Of a stretch of DNA of 38,716 nucleotides, positions 10,135 to 18,200 are shown piece after piece (within the stretch, counting starts at the first letter, position 1; every line of letters starts with the position of its first letter). Position numbers and translations under genes: made by a program. Source of the DNA: Actinomycetes bacterium (GTDB lineage Bacteria > Actinomycetota > Acidimicrobiia > Acidimicrobiales > Acidimicrobiaceae); assembly GCA_021795585.1 (NCBI GenBank), contig JAJYPE010000002.1, positions 1 through 38,716 on the forward strand, in the 5' to 3' direction. A model generated the notes under the pieces. The model was not told where the DNA came from. It made no database searches and was given only the letters and a program-made list of their open reading frames with translations.

Positions 10135-11204
10135 AACAGGGCTCCTCCGGACACCTCCAGCTTCAGCCCCACCCTTTCGTCAAGGCGATCGCCGATACTG
10201 GTAGTAACGATGACCTGTGCGACGTTTGCGGTTGCCAGCACCTTGTCACTGCGACTCCGATCCAGTTCGGAAAATACGTCGTCCAGAAGAACGATGGGAT
10301 CTTCGCCGACACGGTCCCTTACCATCTCGTGCAGTCCCATCTTCAGGGCAAATGCCAATGTGCGCTGTTCACCCTGGGAAGCTTCATAGCGAGCGTCGAG
10401 ACCGTTCAAGCTAAAAGCTACGTCGTCCCGGTGAGGCCCAACGGAGGTTGAACCCCTCCTTAGATCCTCACCGCGGCTGCGGGTCATGGCCCCTCGCAAA
10501 TCTTGTCCCCAGGTGGAGCTATAGGACAACGAAACTTTGTCGCTTTTTCCCGATATTCCAGCATACAGGTGGGACAGCACTGGCTCTATCCGACCAAGCA
10601 GGCTCAAGCGCATCCTTGCCAGCCTTTCGCCGGCATCGGCAAGTTGCTCGTCGAAGACCTCGAGCATCTCGGCAAGGGACGACGAGTTGGTCGCCGCTAT
10701 CTGCCGCAGAATTGAGGTGCGATGGCGGAGCAGGGCATCGTATTTCTCCACTGCCTCTGCCGCTCGCGGACCCATCACTGTAAGCGCCGAATCCACGAAG
10801 TCTCGCCGCTCAGCGGGTGGACCGGCGATTATCTCTATGTCGCCAGGCGTGAAAATCGTAAGTGGGGCGAGCCTGGCCACCTCACTCCGAGCCGCGACGT
10901 TGTGATTCAGAAGCAGGTTGTCCGAGGAACCCTTACGCATTGCCAGCTCAACCAGAACCTGGCGGTCGCCGACCGCCAGCCCGATTCTCACCACCGCCTG
11001 TTCACAACCCTTGCGCACCATCGACTCCTTGCGCGCATTGCGAAATGAGCGCCCGGAAAGTGCGTAGCTGATGGCCTCGATGATGCTTGACTTTCCCTGA
11101 CCGTTGGCTCCGGTAATTGCTGTCACGCCAACCGGAGCCGGTTCTAGGTGAATCGACTCGATGTTCCTGTAATCGGTGATATGCACGAATTCCGCGTGCA
11201 CCAC
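10131..11204 (-). CDS. recF: Recombination and repair protein RecF
   Basis: RecF is an SMC-like ATPase that, with RecO and RecR, helps load RecA at gapped DNA and arrested forks. Walker A is GANGQGKSSIIEA near residue 35, the RecF signature is TSVGPHRDDVAFSLNG, the ABC-type signature is ASQGEQRTLAFALKMG, and Walker B is DPIVLLDDVFSELD. Its length of 357 is typical. The protein starts with tandem GTG codons; either may be used. It sits 50 bp after dnaN and overlaps the DUF721 gene. Confidence 0.97.
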   Translation of the reverse strand: MVHAEFVHITDYRNIESIHLEPAPVGVTAITGANGQGKSSIIEAISYALSGRSFRNARKESMVRKGCEQAVVRIGLAVGDRQVLVELAMRKGSSDNLLLNHNVAARSEVARLAPLTIFTPGDIEIIAGPPAERRDFVDSALTVMGPRAAEAVEKYDALLRHRTSILRQIAATNSSSLAEMLEVFDEQLADAGERLARMRLSLLGRIEPVLSHLYAGISGKSDKVSLSYSSTWGQDLRGAMTRSRGEDLRRGSTSVGPHRDDVAFSLNGLDARYEASQGEQRTLAFALKMGLHEMVRDRVGEDPIVLLDDVFSELDRSRSDKVLATANVAQVIVTTSIGDRLDERVGLKLEVSGGALL

Positions 11205-11254
11205 TCACCGCCTCGCCAGCGATTCGAAGGAACCTACCTTGTCCTGCCCTCGCA

Positions 11255-12355
11255 CTACTGGCGAATCGGCATGAGCAGGTAGGTGAGCTCGGAGTTGTCG
11301 GCGTTGGACAGCTTGACCGCTTTGTTGGCAGCAGTCATCTCCATTGCCACGTAATCGCTTGTCACTGCATCCACGCCTTCATTCAGGAGCTCGGGATCGA
11401 ACGCAAGTGCAATGTCCTCACCTACGTAGGTGACATCCAATTCTTCTCTCGCAGTCCCCACCTGGGGTATGTGGACGCTCATGGTGATCGAAGTCTCCGT
11501 GATGTCCATCTTCAGGTTGGTCAAGTCACGGTTCTCCCTCGCCATCCGTCGCAGACGTCTAAGGGCCTCCATCATCTCCTTTTTGGGGGCAACCATGCGA
11601 TTGGGATAGCTCGGCTGAAGTATCTGGCGATAGTCCCGATACTTTTCCTCGATGAGACGGGTTACCAGCAATGTGTCCCCCATCTCGAATGAAGCCTCCT
11701 TCGAGGAGATTGTCACTTTTAGCTCATCCTGGGCTGACTTGGAACCGAGCATCCTCTCCAACTCGGCGAGTGAGCGCGATGGGACGATGACTTCGGTGTC
11801 ATCTCCTAGGAGGTTGAGTCCGGTGATATCGCGGATCGCCATTCGCACGCCATCTGTGGCCACCAAACGAAGGCCCGAGTCAGTGGCGGCGAATAGAACT
11901 CCCGTGTAGACGAAATCTCGTGCGTCACTCTTCGCCGAAGCGCGAATCACCTGGGACAACGCGTCTCGAAGGTCCGATGGCTTCACCGTGACGGGCTCCG
12001 ACTCGGACTGGCGGGCGTACGGAGGGTTGTAATCATTGATCAGATTCACCGACATTTGAGCACGTTGGGATCGCATGGCCAGGTTGATGTCGTCCGCCTC
12101 GATCTCGACAACCCCTTCTCCGAGTGAACGGACAAGGTCAGACGTCAGAGGCGCTGGGACAACGCAATGTCCGTCCTCGATCCCGAAGACCTCTGTTCGC
12201 ACCTCGATGAGGATGTCTGTTTCGTGCCCGGATACCACCAAAGAGTCGCCCGTCAGGTCCAGATGCACACCGGAACCGAAGGACTTGTTCTCCAAGGCCC
12301 TGCCAGCAGACGCGATGCTTTCGGCGAGGAGGTCCCTTTCACAGCTGAACCGCAA
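11255..12355 (-). CDS. dnaN: DNA polymerase III beta sliding clamp
   Basis: The beta clamp forms a ring that tethers polymerase III to DNA and recruits many replication and repair proteins. The 366-residue protein spans the three clamp domains, from MRFSCERDLLAESIASAGRA to the conserved C-terminal LTYLLMPIRQ. Mid-protein YTGVLFAATDSGLRLVATDG and the C-terminal peptide form the partner-binding pocket. Translation starts at TTG, with AAGGAG seven bases upstream. The candidate origin-unwinding region lies directly upstream of this start. Confidence 0.98.
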   Translation of the reverse strand: MRFSCERDLLAESIASAGRALENKSFGSGVHLDLTGDSLVVSGHETDILIEVRTEVFGIEDGHCVVPAPLTSDLVRSLGEGVVEIEADDINLAMRSQRAQMSVNLINDYNPPYARQSESEPVTVKPSDLRDALSQVIRASAKSDARDFVYTGVLFAATDSGLRLVATDGVRMAIRDITGLNLLGDDTEVIVPSRSLAELERMLGSKSAQDELKVTISSKEASFEMGDTLLVTRLIEEKYRDYRQILQPSYPNRMVAPKKEMMEALRRLRRMARENRDLTNLKMDITETSITMSVHIPQVGTAREELDVTYVGEDIALAFDPELLNEGVDAVTSDYVAMEMTAANKAVKLSNADNSELTYLLMPIRQ

Positions 12356-12367
12356 CTAACAACTCCT

Positions 12368-12418
12368 TATTCATTATTTATCTTTGGTTGTAGTAGTAGT
12401 CCTGTTGATTGGGGACAA
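12368..12418 (-). promoter_or_regulatory. Candidate basal unwinding element (DnaA box, DnaA-trios, AT-rich DUE)
   Basis: On the minus strand the order is a DnaA-box-like TTGTCCCCA (12418-12410, two mismatches to TTATCCACA), a 10-bp spacer, CTACTACTA (12399-12391), then an AT-rich tract ending by the dnaN ribosome site. The triplets equal three consecutive 3'-GAT-5' DnaA-trios on the other strand. The order box, trio, AT-rich DNA is that described for the Bacillus subtilis basal unwinding system. The weak box lowers confidence. Confidence 0.6.
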
Positions 12419-12460
12419 CTCTACCTTTTCCCAGGTGAAAAGTGCTTTTCATACGTCGAA

Positions 12461-12494
12461 GGATTCCACATTGGCACCCATGCCTGTGGAATCC
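12461..12494. repeat. Perfect 10-bp inverted repeat in oriC
   Basis: GGATTCCACA (12461-12470) and TGTGGAATCC (12485-12494) are exact reverse complements, separated by 14 bp. The inner part resembles a degenerate DnaA box (three mismatches in nine). It may be a pair of weak opposed boxes or a site for another origin-binding protein. Confidence 0.75.
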
Positions 12495-12544
12495 GTCATC
12501 GAGCCGGCGAGGTGTTTGCGATTTGTTGGCCTACTTTTCAACAT

Positions 12545-12587
12545 TTGTTCACAGATCGAGGCAAGGTTATCCACAGAGTTATTCACA
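12545..12587 (+). promoter_or_regulatory. DnaA box cluster
   Basis: Three same-orientation boxes: TTGTTCACA at 12545-12553, perfect TTATCCACA at 12567-12575, and TTATTCACA at 12579-12587, which overlaps the dnaA stop codon. The last two are 12 bp apart start to start. They should bind the DnaA initiator. Confidence 0.9.
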
Positions 12588-14037
12588 GCTGTTGACTTCT
12601 GATCTTCGTGAGCAGCGCTGTTACCCGGTTGTAGGTCTCGCGATCCTCCCCCATCTTTGCCTCCACCTTGTTGACAGCGTGCATAACGGTCGTGTGGTCG
12701 CGGTTTCCGAACTCCTTGCCGATTGCCGGGAAACTTAGGTCGGTGAGCTCGCGGAAGACGTACATTGCGACCTGCCTGGCCTCGACCAAGGGCCGCTTTC
12801 GTGATGCACCCTGGATCTCCAAGGGAGTCAGGCCGTAATAGGCCGATATCGTCTCGATGATCTCGTCGGGCGTTATCGCCTTCACGTAAATGTCGACCAT
12901 GTCCGCCAGTAGCTCCCGGGCGAGTTCCGTTGTGATGGAAAGCCCATTGAGAGAGGCGTATGCACTCACCCTGATTAGGGCGCCCTCAAGTTCCCTGATG
13001 TTGTCCTTGATCGCTTGGGCGATGAATTGCAGGACTTCGTCAGGAAGCGGAGTGACCATCATTTCACTCTTTTTGCGCAGGATGGCGAGACGCGTCTCCA
13101 CCTCGGGCGGCTGCACATCGGTGATGAGGCCCGACATGAAACGGCTCCTCAGGCGCTCCTCGAGAGTTGCTATTGCCTTGGGGGGGCGATCCGAGGTCAA
13201 AACCATCTGCTTCCTGGCCGCGTGCAGGTGGTTGAAGGTGTGGAAGAACTCCTCCTGAAGAGACTCGCGAGCCTCAAGAAACTGTACGTCGTCGATAAGG
13301 AGGATGTCGCATTCGCGATATCGGCGCTTGAAAGCCGCAGTGTTGTTCTTGCGAATGGCATCCACGAACTCATTTAGGAATGTCTCCGTCGATACGTACC
13401 TGACCTTGAGCTCCGGATAATTGTCGAGTGCGTAGTTACCGATCGCGTGTAACAGGTGTGTTTTCCCGAGTCCGGCTTTGCCATGTATGAAAAGTGGATT
13501 GTACGATCGCGCCGGTGTCTCGGCGACGCTCAGCGCCGCGGCATGGGCGAAGCGGTTCGAGGAGCCGATGACGAAGGCGTCGAAGCTGAAGCTCGGGTTG
13601 ATCATGCCTCTCTCCTCGACTGAAGTCCGGGATTGGCGCTGGCGGTCTGGACGAGGCGCGGGAGTGAACAACTGCTGTTCGTCGGCTTCGAATGAGTCCG
13701 CGGACGCGGTCGCCCCATTCCTAGGGGAAGAACTAGCCGAGACTCCTAGAACCACTTCGGTGTCATCGAATCCGAGTTCTCTCAGGACTTCGTTGATCTG
13801 GCCAAGGTGGCGCTGTTCAATGCGTGCCTTGGCTATGGACGATGGTACGTCGAGGAAGAGACGGTTCCCGGCGAGACGGGAGGGGACGACCGTCTCGAAG
13901 AGGGCGAGCCATGAGGACTCGGTGATCCGGTCCATTATCTTCGGACGGCACATCCTCCAGAGGTCGTCGGCCTCGCTCATTGCATGAAAATCCCAGCTAG
14001 TAGGCGTGTATGGCAGGTTTTGCCCCGACTTCGCCAT
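12583..14037 (-). CDS. dnaA: Chromosomal replication initiator DnaA
   Basis: DnaA is the AAA+ protein that binds DnaA boxes and opens oriC. Domain I covers DLWRMCRPKIMDRITESSW, a low-complexity linker spans about residues 105-145, and the AAA+ domain has Walker A GKAGLGKTHLLHAIGNYA, Walker B ILLIDDVQFLEARES and sensor residues in LRSRFMSG. Domain IV ends with the DNA-binding signature FGNRDHTTVMHAVNKVE. Length 484 from the first ATG; the ATG at 13980 (MSEADDLW) would give 465 residues and looks more like typical N-termini, but AGGAG lies 11 bases before the upstream ATG, so the start is unsettled. It heads the leftward origin gene run. Confidence 0.98.
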   Translation of the reverse strand: MAKSGQNLPYTPTSWDFHAMSEADDLWRMCRPKIMDRITESSWLALFETVVPSRLAGNRLFLDVPSSIAKARIEQRHLGQINEVLRELGFDDTEVVLGVSASSSPRNGATASADSFEADEQQLFTPAPRPDRQRQSRTSVEERGMINPSFSFDAFVIGSSNRFAHAAALSVAETPARSYNPLFIHGKAGLGKTHLLHAIGNYALDNYPELKVRYVSTETFLNEFVDAIRKNNTAAFKRRYRECDILLIDDVQFLEARESLQEEFFHTFNHLHAARKQMVLTSDRPPKAIATLEERLRSRFMSGLITDVQPPEVETRLAILRKKSEMMVTPLPDEVLQFIAQAIKDNIRELEGALIRVSAYASLNGLSITTELARELLADMVDIYVKAITPDEIIETISAYYGLTPLEIQGASRKRPLVEARQVAMYVFRELTDLSFPAIGKEFGNRDHTTVMHAVNKVEAKMGEDRETYNRVTALLTKIRSQQL

Positions 14038-14176
14038 TGGCCAGCGAGCTCCTGGCGAAACAACCCGAGTCTATTTACACATGTCCGGCGAAGTTCCGGG
14101 AAAAGCGATCTTAGCAAGGTAGCCGGGTCCCGCGTGAGCCGATCGCAGTTCCAACACTATGATGGAACCTTGTCCA

Positions 14177-14196
14177 AAAAGCGCGGTAGCGCTTTT
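14177..14196 (+). promoter_or_regulatory. 8-bp hairpin in the rpmH leader
   Basis: AAAAGCGC, loop GGTA, GCGCTTTT forms a perfect stem 22 bp before the rpmH start, inside the dnaA-rpmH divergent gap (14038-14218). It resembles a short terminator or attenuator but lacks a longer T run. The rest of the gap presumably holds the two divergent promoters; I cannot place them with confidence. Confidence 0.45.
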
Positions 14197-14218
14197 AGCC
14201 AAGATTTCGGAGTTCGCG

Positions 14219-14353
14219 TTGAAGAGAACATTTCAACCAAACAACCGGAGGCGTGCAAAGAAGCATGGCTTCCGGAAGAGGATGTCGACCAGGGCAGGTC
14301 GTGCCGTGCTGAAGGCACGTCGCCTTCAGGGAAGGCAGCGTCTAAGCGCTTGA
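14219..14353 (+). CDS. rpmH: 50S ribosomal protein L34
   Basis: This 44-residue, highly basic protein is the small L34 of the large ribosomal subunit. From the TTG start the translation begins [20 protein letters not shown] and ends GRQRLSA, an almost consensus L34. An in-frame ATG 60 bases upstream would add 20 residues ([15 protein letters not shown]...) that no L34 has and that are encoded by the leader hairpin; GGAG seven or so bases before the TTG supports the shorter form. It lies between dnaA and rnpA as in nearly all bacteria. Confidence 0.96.
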   Translation: MKRTFQPNNRRRAKKHGFRKRMSTRAGRAVLKARRLQGRQRLSA

Positions 14354-14375
14354 CGGATACCGGGCCGGCCGGAGG

Positions 14376-14747
14376 GTGAATTCGATCTCCAGATCGGCGG
14401 AGTTCGCCGAGGTGAGGGCGCGAGGCTTTAAATATCGCGGAGGCGCTCTTTCCCTGGTATTTCTGCCAGGTGACGAATCCGAGGTGAAGCTGGGAATGTC
14501 CGTCCCGCGCAAGGTCGGTAAGGCGGTCGTGCGAAACAAACTACGCCGCCGGGTTCGGGAGATATTCCGTGAAAAGGAATCCTCCCTGCTGGCGGGTAGC
14601 TACGTCCTGCTCGCGTACCCTGAATCCGCCCGCCTGGATTACCATCAACTATCGGAGATCGTAACCTCGCTGACGGTCCGAGCTTCGCGAGCCGTATCAA
14701 GTGCAAGCAAGACCAGGTCAGAAGCGGTCGAGGAGCATCGGATTTGA
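14376..14747 (+). CDS. rnpA: Ribonuclease P protein component
   Basis: RnpA is the protein cofactor of RNase P, which removes 5' leaders from precursor tRNAs. The 123-residue protein starts [18 protein letters not shown] and carries the signature [20 protein letters not shown], with the arginine-rich RNR helix that contacts RNA. The GTG start immediately follows GGAGG with no spacer, which is unusual; no better in-frame start exists, because the conserved F-x-x-V-x-x-x-G segment begins only 10 residues in. It follows rpmH by 22 bp, the standard arrangement. Confidence 0.93.
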   Translation: MNSISRSAEFAEVRARGFKYRGGALSLVFLPGDESEVKLGMSVPRKVGKAVVRNKLRRRVREIFREKESSLLAGSYVLLAYPESARLDYHQLSEIVTSLTVRASRAVSSASKTRSEAVEEHRI

Positions 14748-14977
14748 AAAAGGCAGTGCTGGGAGCCTTAGGCGCCTACCAGAAGTTGCGAAGAGGGAGG
14801 ATTTCCCCCTGCCGCTACTACCCGTCGTGCTCCAACTACGCCTACGAGGCAATCGAGCTTCACGGCTCCGCGAAGGGTATGTGGCTTGCCATCAGGCGCG
14901 TTGCTCGCTGTAACCCATTCGGGGGCCAGGGGTTTGACCCCGTTCCAGAACCAAAAGGTACAAGGGTAGCCAAATGA
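14744..14977 (+). CDS. yidD: Membrane protein insertion efficiency factor YidD
   Basis: This 77-residue protein has the YidD signature: [32 protein letters not shown], then [17 protein letters not shown]. The conserved cysteines of [10 protein letters not shown] and RCNPF are present. YidD proteins assist membrane protein insertion beside YidC. Start is TTG overlapping the rnpA stop, and its own stop overlaps the yidC ATG (ATGA), so rnpA, yidD and yidC are translationally chained. Confidence 0.95.
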   Translation: MKKAVLGALGAYQKLRRGRISPCRYYPSCSNYAYEAIELHGSAKGMWLAIRRVARCNPFGGQGFDPVPEPKGTRVAK

Positions 14978-15975
14978 CTTACCTGGGCGATCTGTTTAAG
15001 CCCATCTTCGAGCTGCTGGCGGGTCTGATAGCCATCTACTATGGCTTCCTGCACAGTTACGCCGGCGCCATTGCCCTGCTGACGATAACGGTTATGGCCG
15101 TGGTTTGGCCACTGACCCAGATGAGCACTCGGTCGATGCTTGAGATGCAGCGTCTGCAGCCGGAGCTGAAAGCACTACAGACCAAGTACAAGAACGACCG
15201 TGTCAAGCAGAACGAGGAGATGCAGCGTCTCTTCAAGGAGAACAAGGTCTCCCCGGCCTCGGGCTGTCTCCCAATGCTGCTCCAGTTTCCCCTCTTGTTC
15301 GTCATGTACGACGTCATCCGCGGCCTTACCACCGTAGAGAAAAATGGCACGCCGGCGCCCAAGTATCTTTCACACTCGACGCTCTTGTATAAGAACCTGG
15401 TTGCTGGGGGCGGCAAGATGCACTCCCTGGGCATCAACCTCGGAACGGCGGCCACCCACGTCCACAGCGGTTTCTTGACAGCTCTCCCCTACTACGGCGT
15501 CGTCGTTATTGCCGTGGTCCTGGTATTCATTTCGACTTGGCAGATCTATTCCAAGAACCCAACTGCGGCAGGTGCAAACAACCAGGCCGCAATGATCATG
15601 AAGTACTCGCCACTCCTGTTCGGTGTCATATACATTGGAATTCCGGCAGGCGTAAACGTTTACTTCGTGGTGTCCTCACTCTTCCGCATCGGCCAACAGG
15701 AGTTGATGTGGCGTCACGACCCGGTTCTGCGCAAGCACTCTCAAGAGGCGAGGCAGAAAAGGGACGAGACCAAGGCGCTGGAAGAGTCGGGCCAGATCCC
15801 CAAGCAGCCGAAGCAGAGCATTTGGCAGCAATTAAAGGGGGCATCTCAGCAGGCGCGTGAGGCGGGAGGGCAGGTCGATGGTAAGACTTCGCTCCAGAAG
15901 CCGCGCAGCGGAACCACGGGGCAGCAAAAGCCACGGGGTCCGCAGAACCGCAACGCCAAGCGCAAACGTAAGTAG
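14974..15975 (+). CDS. yidC: Membrane protein insertase YidC/Oxa1
   Basis: This insertase places membrane proteins in the cytoplasmic membrane with or without SecYEG. The 333-residue protein has the Oxa1 core: a membrane helix at about residues 25-50 ([17 protein letters not shown]), a coiled cytoplasmic loop rich in charge ([19 protein letters not shown]), then [20 protein letters not shown] and further helices around residues 170-245. It lacks the large periplasmic domain of gram-negative YidC, as expected for a gram-positive type. The last 80 residues form a basic tail that may contact ribosomes. Confidence 0.95.
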   Translation: MTYLGDLFKPIFELLAGLIAIYYGFLHSYAGAIALLTITVMAVVWPLTQMSTRSMLEMQRLQPELKALQTKYKNDRVKQNEEMQRLFKENKVSPASGCLPMLLQFPLLFVMYDVIRGLTTVEKNGTPAPKYLSHSTLLYKNLVAGGGKMHSLGINLGTAATHVHSGFLTALPYYGVVVIAVVLVFISTWQIYSKNPTAAGANNQAAMIMKYSPLLFGVIYIGIPAGVNVYFVVSSLFRIGQQELMWRHDPVLRKHSQEARQKRDETKALEESGQIPKQPKQSIWQQLKGASQQAREAGGQVDGKTSLQKPRSGTTGQQKPRGPQNRNAKRKRK

Positions 15976-15976
15976 A

Positions 15977-15995
15977 CAGACGCTCCTAGCGTCTG
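15977..15995 (+). terminator. Hairpin between yidC and jag
   Basis: CAGACGCT, loop CCT, AGCGTCTG makes a perfect 8-bp stem directly after the yidC stop. An A run, not a T run, follows on the plus strand, so it is a weak terminator at best and could be an RNA-stability element. Confidence 0.35.
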
Positions 15996-16019
15996 CCGAA
16001 AAAGGATTGATAGTCAACA

Positions 16020-16889
16020 ATGGAATGGGTAGAGACCACAGGTAAAGACATAAGAGAGGCGCTCACCGCGGCGCTGGACCTGTTGGGTGTGGATGAATCG
16101 GATATCGAATACGAAGTAATCGAAGAGGCAAAGCAAGGCCTTTTCGGGAGGCTGAAGCGCGAGGCGCGCATTCGTGCGCGGGTCAAGCCGAGCATCCCGC
16201 GCCCGAAGGACAATAGGCGTCCACGCAGGCAACGCGAGCGTGCTCCCAGGCGGAACGAGGGAGCGACGGCGGATAAGCAGGAGCGACGGCCTGCTCAGAG
16301 GGAAGTTCAGTCTCAGAGGGAAGTTCAGTCGGAGAGACCAAGTAGGAAAGCTCCGACAAAGGTGGTGGAGGACAAGATGGAAGATTCCAATACGCAAGTA
16401 GAGACCGTTCCGTTGGTGGAGCAGGCTGGTGCCGCGCAATCGTTCCTGGCTGGCCTGATGCGGGAGTTCCAGATCCCCGGACAGGTCTCCGTACAGCACA
16501 TCGAGGACGACAACATTACGGTGGCGGTGACCGGGGACTCCAACTACGGCCTGCTGATCGGCCCAAAGGGGTTGGTAATGTCCTCGATTCAGGAACTTAC
16601 CCGCGCCTCTGTGCAAAACAAGTACCGTCGCGCCAATGGACGGGTGTTCGTTGACATCGGAGGTTTCCGAGAGAAGAGGCGTGCCAGCCTTGAGCGCTTT
16701 GCCATCAAGGTCGCCGAAGAGGTCATTTCAAGCGGAGTGTCTCGCACCCTAGAGCCAATGAATTCGGCCGACCGCAAGGTTGTGCATGATGCCATGGCAG
16801 GCATCGACGGGGTTTCCACCAGGTCAGAGGGCCAGGAGCCGCGGCGCTATATCGTTGTGAGCGTCGGCGAGGACGACCAGGAGGCCTGA
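16020..16889 (+). CDS. jag: Jag/KhpB RNA-binding protein
   Basis: This 289-residue protein has the three Jag parts in order: an N-terminal Jag_N domain (about 1-50, MEWVETTGKDIREALTAALD with EVIEEAKQGLFGR), a charged linker (about 55-125), then a KH domain (about 140-215, LLIGPKGLVMSSIQELTR) and an R3H domain (about 220-280, RTLEPMNSADRKVVHDAMAG). KhpB binds RNA and in streptococci affects cell elongation and division. The linker includes a duplicated REVQSQ segment, encoded by a tandem 18-bp repeat. It is placed between yidC and rsmG, the standard order. Confidence 0.92.
   Translation: MEWVETTGKDIREALTAALDLLGVDESDIEYEVIEEAKQGLFGRLKREARIRARVKPSIPRPKDNRRPRRQRERAPRRNEGATADKQERRPAQREVQSQREVQSERPSRKAPTKVVEDKMEDSNTQVETVPLVEQAGAAQSFLAGLMREFQIPGQVSVQHIEDDNITVAVTGDSNYGLLIGPKGLVMSSIQELTRASVQNKYRRANGRVFVDIGGFREKRRASLERFAIKVAEEVISSGVSRTLEPMNSADRKVVHDAMAGIDGVSTRSEGQEPRRYIVVSVGEDDQEA
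16296..16331 (+). repeat. 18-bp tandem repeat in jag linker
   Basis: CAGAGGGAAGTTCAGTCT and its copy differing only in the last base are adjacent, encoding duplicated QREVQS. A recent slippage duplication in a disordered linker that keeps the frame. Confidence 0.85.
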
Positions 16890-16896
16890 GCGCTGA

Positions 16897-17535
16897 ATGG
16901 AGGGCGTGCCCGCAGGCGTGCTCGAGGAATGGTACGCCCAGGGAAAGCTTGTTGGCGGGATCGGATCTGACCCGCTTGAGCGTATCGTTGCTCACGCCAT
17001 GAATTACATCTCTGTAATTAGAGAGCTCGCCGGAGACGGCGAGCTCTCTTTATTGGACCTGGGTAGCGGAGTCGGGATACCAGGGCTGTTGCTGGCGCTC
17101 GAATCTCCTTTATGGACGGTCACGCTCGTTGATTCAATGAACAGGCGGTCAAAGGTCGCATCGGAGTTCATTCCTAGGCTGGGCTTGGCACAGAGGGTGG
17201 TAGCCGTCAATATCCGCGCCGAGGAGTTACTGCCCGCCCATGCCGAGGAATTCGACGTAGTCGTCGCCCGCTGCTTCGGCCCTCCCCCACTGCTTGCGGA
17301 ATTGTCTGTGGGCTTTTTGCGGCCCGGCGGAATTCTGGTGGTCTCTGAGCCCCCTAACTCTCCCGAAGTGCGGAACGCCCGCTGGCCCGTCGGTGGGCTT
17401 AAGCGGCTTGGGTACGGAAGCGCCGGCTTCTTCGACCAGGATTTCCATTTTGTCGGGATTCGACGCGAGAAGTCGGTGCTACCGAAGTCGAGGGCTTATT
17501 CACGCCTGGTCAAGAGTCCGGTATGGAAGGTGTGA
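16897..17535 (+). CDS. rsmG: 16S rRNA (guanine527-N7)-methyltransferase RsmG
   Basis: RsmG (GidB) methylates G527 of 16S rRNA using S-adenosylmethionine. The 212-residue protein has the SAM-binding motif LLDLGSGVGIPGLLLALE, then TLVDSMNRRSKVASEFIPRL and a DVVVARCFGPPPLLAEL block where most homologues have ARALAPL. Length is typical. GGAGG lies 13 bases upstream, inside the end of jag, and the genes are 7 bp apart. A terminator-like perfect 12-bp stem lies within its coding sequence (17020-17049). Loss of RsmG gives low-level streptomycin resistance in other bacteria. Confidence 0.93.
   Translation: MEGVPAGVLEEWYAQGKLVGGIGSDPLERIVAHAMNYISVIRELAGDGELSLLDLGSGVGIPGLLLALESPLWTVTLVDSMNRRSKVASEFIPRLGLAQRVVAVNIRAEELLPAHAEEFDVVVARCFGPPPLLAELSVGFLRPGGILVVSEPPNSPEVRNARWPVGGLKRLGYGSAGFFDQDFHFVGIRREKSVLPKSRAYSRLVKSPVWKV
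17020..17049 (+). repeat. Perfect 12-bp hairpin inside rsmG
   Basis: AGAGAGCTCGCC, loop GGAGAC, GGCGAGCTCTCT is followed by TTATT. It encodes RELAGDGELS, just before the SAM-binding motif. On sequence alone it looks like an intrinsic terminator, yet the frame continues. See findings. Confidence 0.8.
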
Positions 17536-18200
17536 AGCGTTCTTAGGTGCTGAAGAAGCCATCGCTTGGTGTACCGTTCGATGGCGGCGCTTGAGCCTTC
17601 AACCGCAAATACGCGGACGGAGTTGACCATCCGCGAAGATTCTCGAATGTGGCTCGCCGGGAGCACTGCGCGCCCTTACTACCTCCGCCCGTCGATCGTG
17701 TGATGCTGCGATCATCGTGTCAAGGGGGAATGATCGCCGCCAACGGATGCAACGGTTCCTGATGTGCGGTCCCATGATTTCGTTTACGGCAGACGCTTGT
17801 CTAGATGGGTAGTCCACGCATGGCGGTACGCCCGGGGTTTGTGCCGCCTAAAGGGATGCCCGTGTTCGACGGGTTGGGAGTCTTGTTGCGTGACCCCAGC
17901 CGCTGTCCGTGGGGGTCCGCAAATGTGGTCCCAGCGAACAGATATAAGGCGATGGTGTACTCGGAAGAGTTGTTGGCGTACCTTCTGGCCGACGTTCGTG
18001 GTCTCGACGGATGGCCGTCATGGTCACTTTGTTGGCCAACCGTAGGTGGTCTCACGACTCCCCTAGCCCGAAGCCATGCCCGAAGGCAACCGGCTTAGCG
18101 GCGGAACCTTCCGGCTTAGCGCTCTGGAGCGGGATGCGGCGCGTAGCTGACGCGCATCAGCGCTCCTAGAAGTTAACGGCTAGCCCCGGCCGCCAGGTGA
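17536..18200. other. 665-bp gap without a recognisable gene (rsmG-parB)
   Basis: I recognise no gene here. An open frame at 17805-18098 (+, 97 codons) has no clear ribosome site and no motif I know. Two direct copies of CCGGCTTAGCG lie at 18090-18100 and 18111-18121, and a 6-bp stem GCGCGT/ACGCGC at 18139-18155. In related genomes rsmG and parA lie close together, so this may be decayed or inserted DNA. Confidence 0.6.

Larger units (their letters stand above)
12356..12582. other. Chromosomal replication origin (oriC)
   Basis: The 227-bp gap between dnaN and dnaA is the usual position of actinobacterial oriC. It has an AT-rich end next to dnaN, triplet TAG repeats, a perfect inverted repeat at 12461-12494, and a cluster of DnaA boxes next to dnaA (TTGTTCACA, TTATCCACA, TTATTCACA). 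The flanking genes diverge in function and point away from it as expected for leading-strand genes to the left. The sub-elements are listed separately. Confidence 0.9.

Noticed and set aside
14371-14379. Alternative start for rnpA further downstream
   Set aside because: The next in-frame GTG would remove the conserved N-terminal F-x-x-V segment, so the GTG next to GGAGG is kept despite the poor spacing.
17805-18098. A 97-codon open frame in the rsmG-parB gap
   Set aside because: No ribosome site, motif or recognisable family; kept only as part of the gap description.
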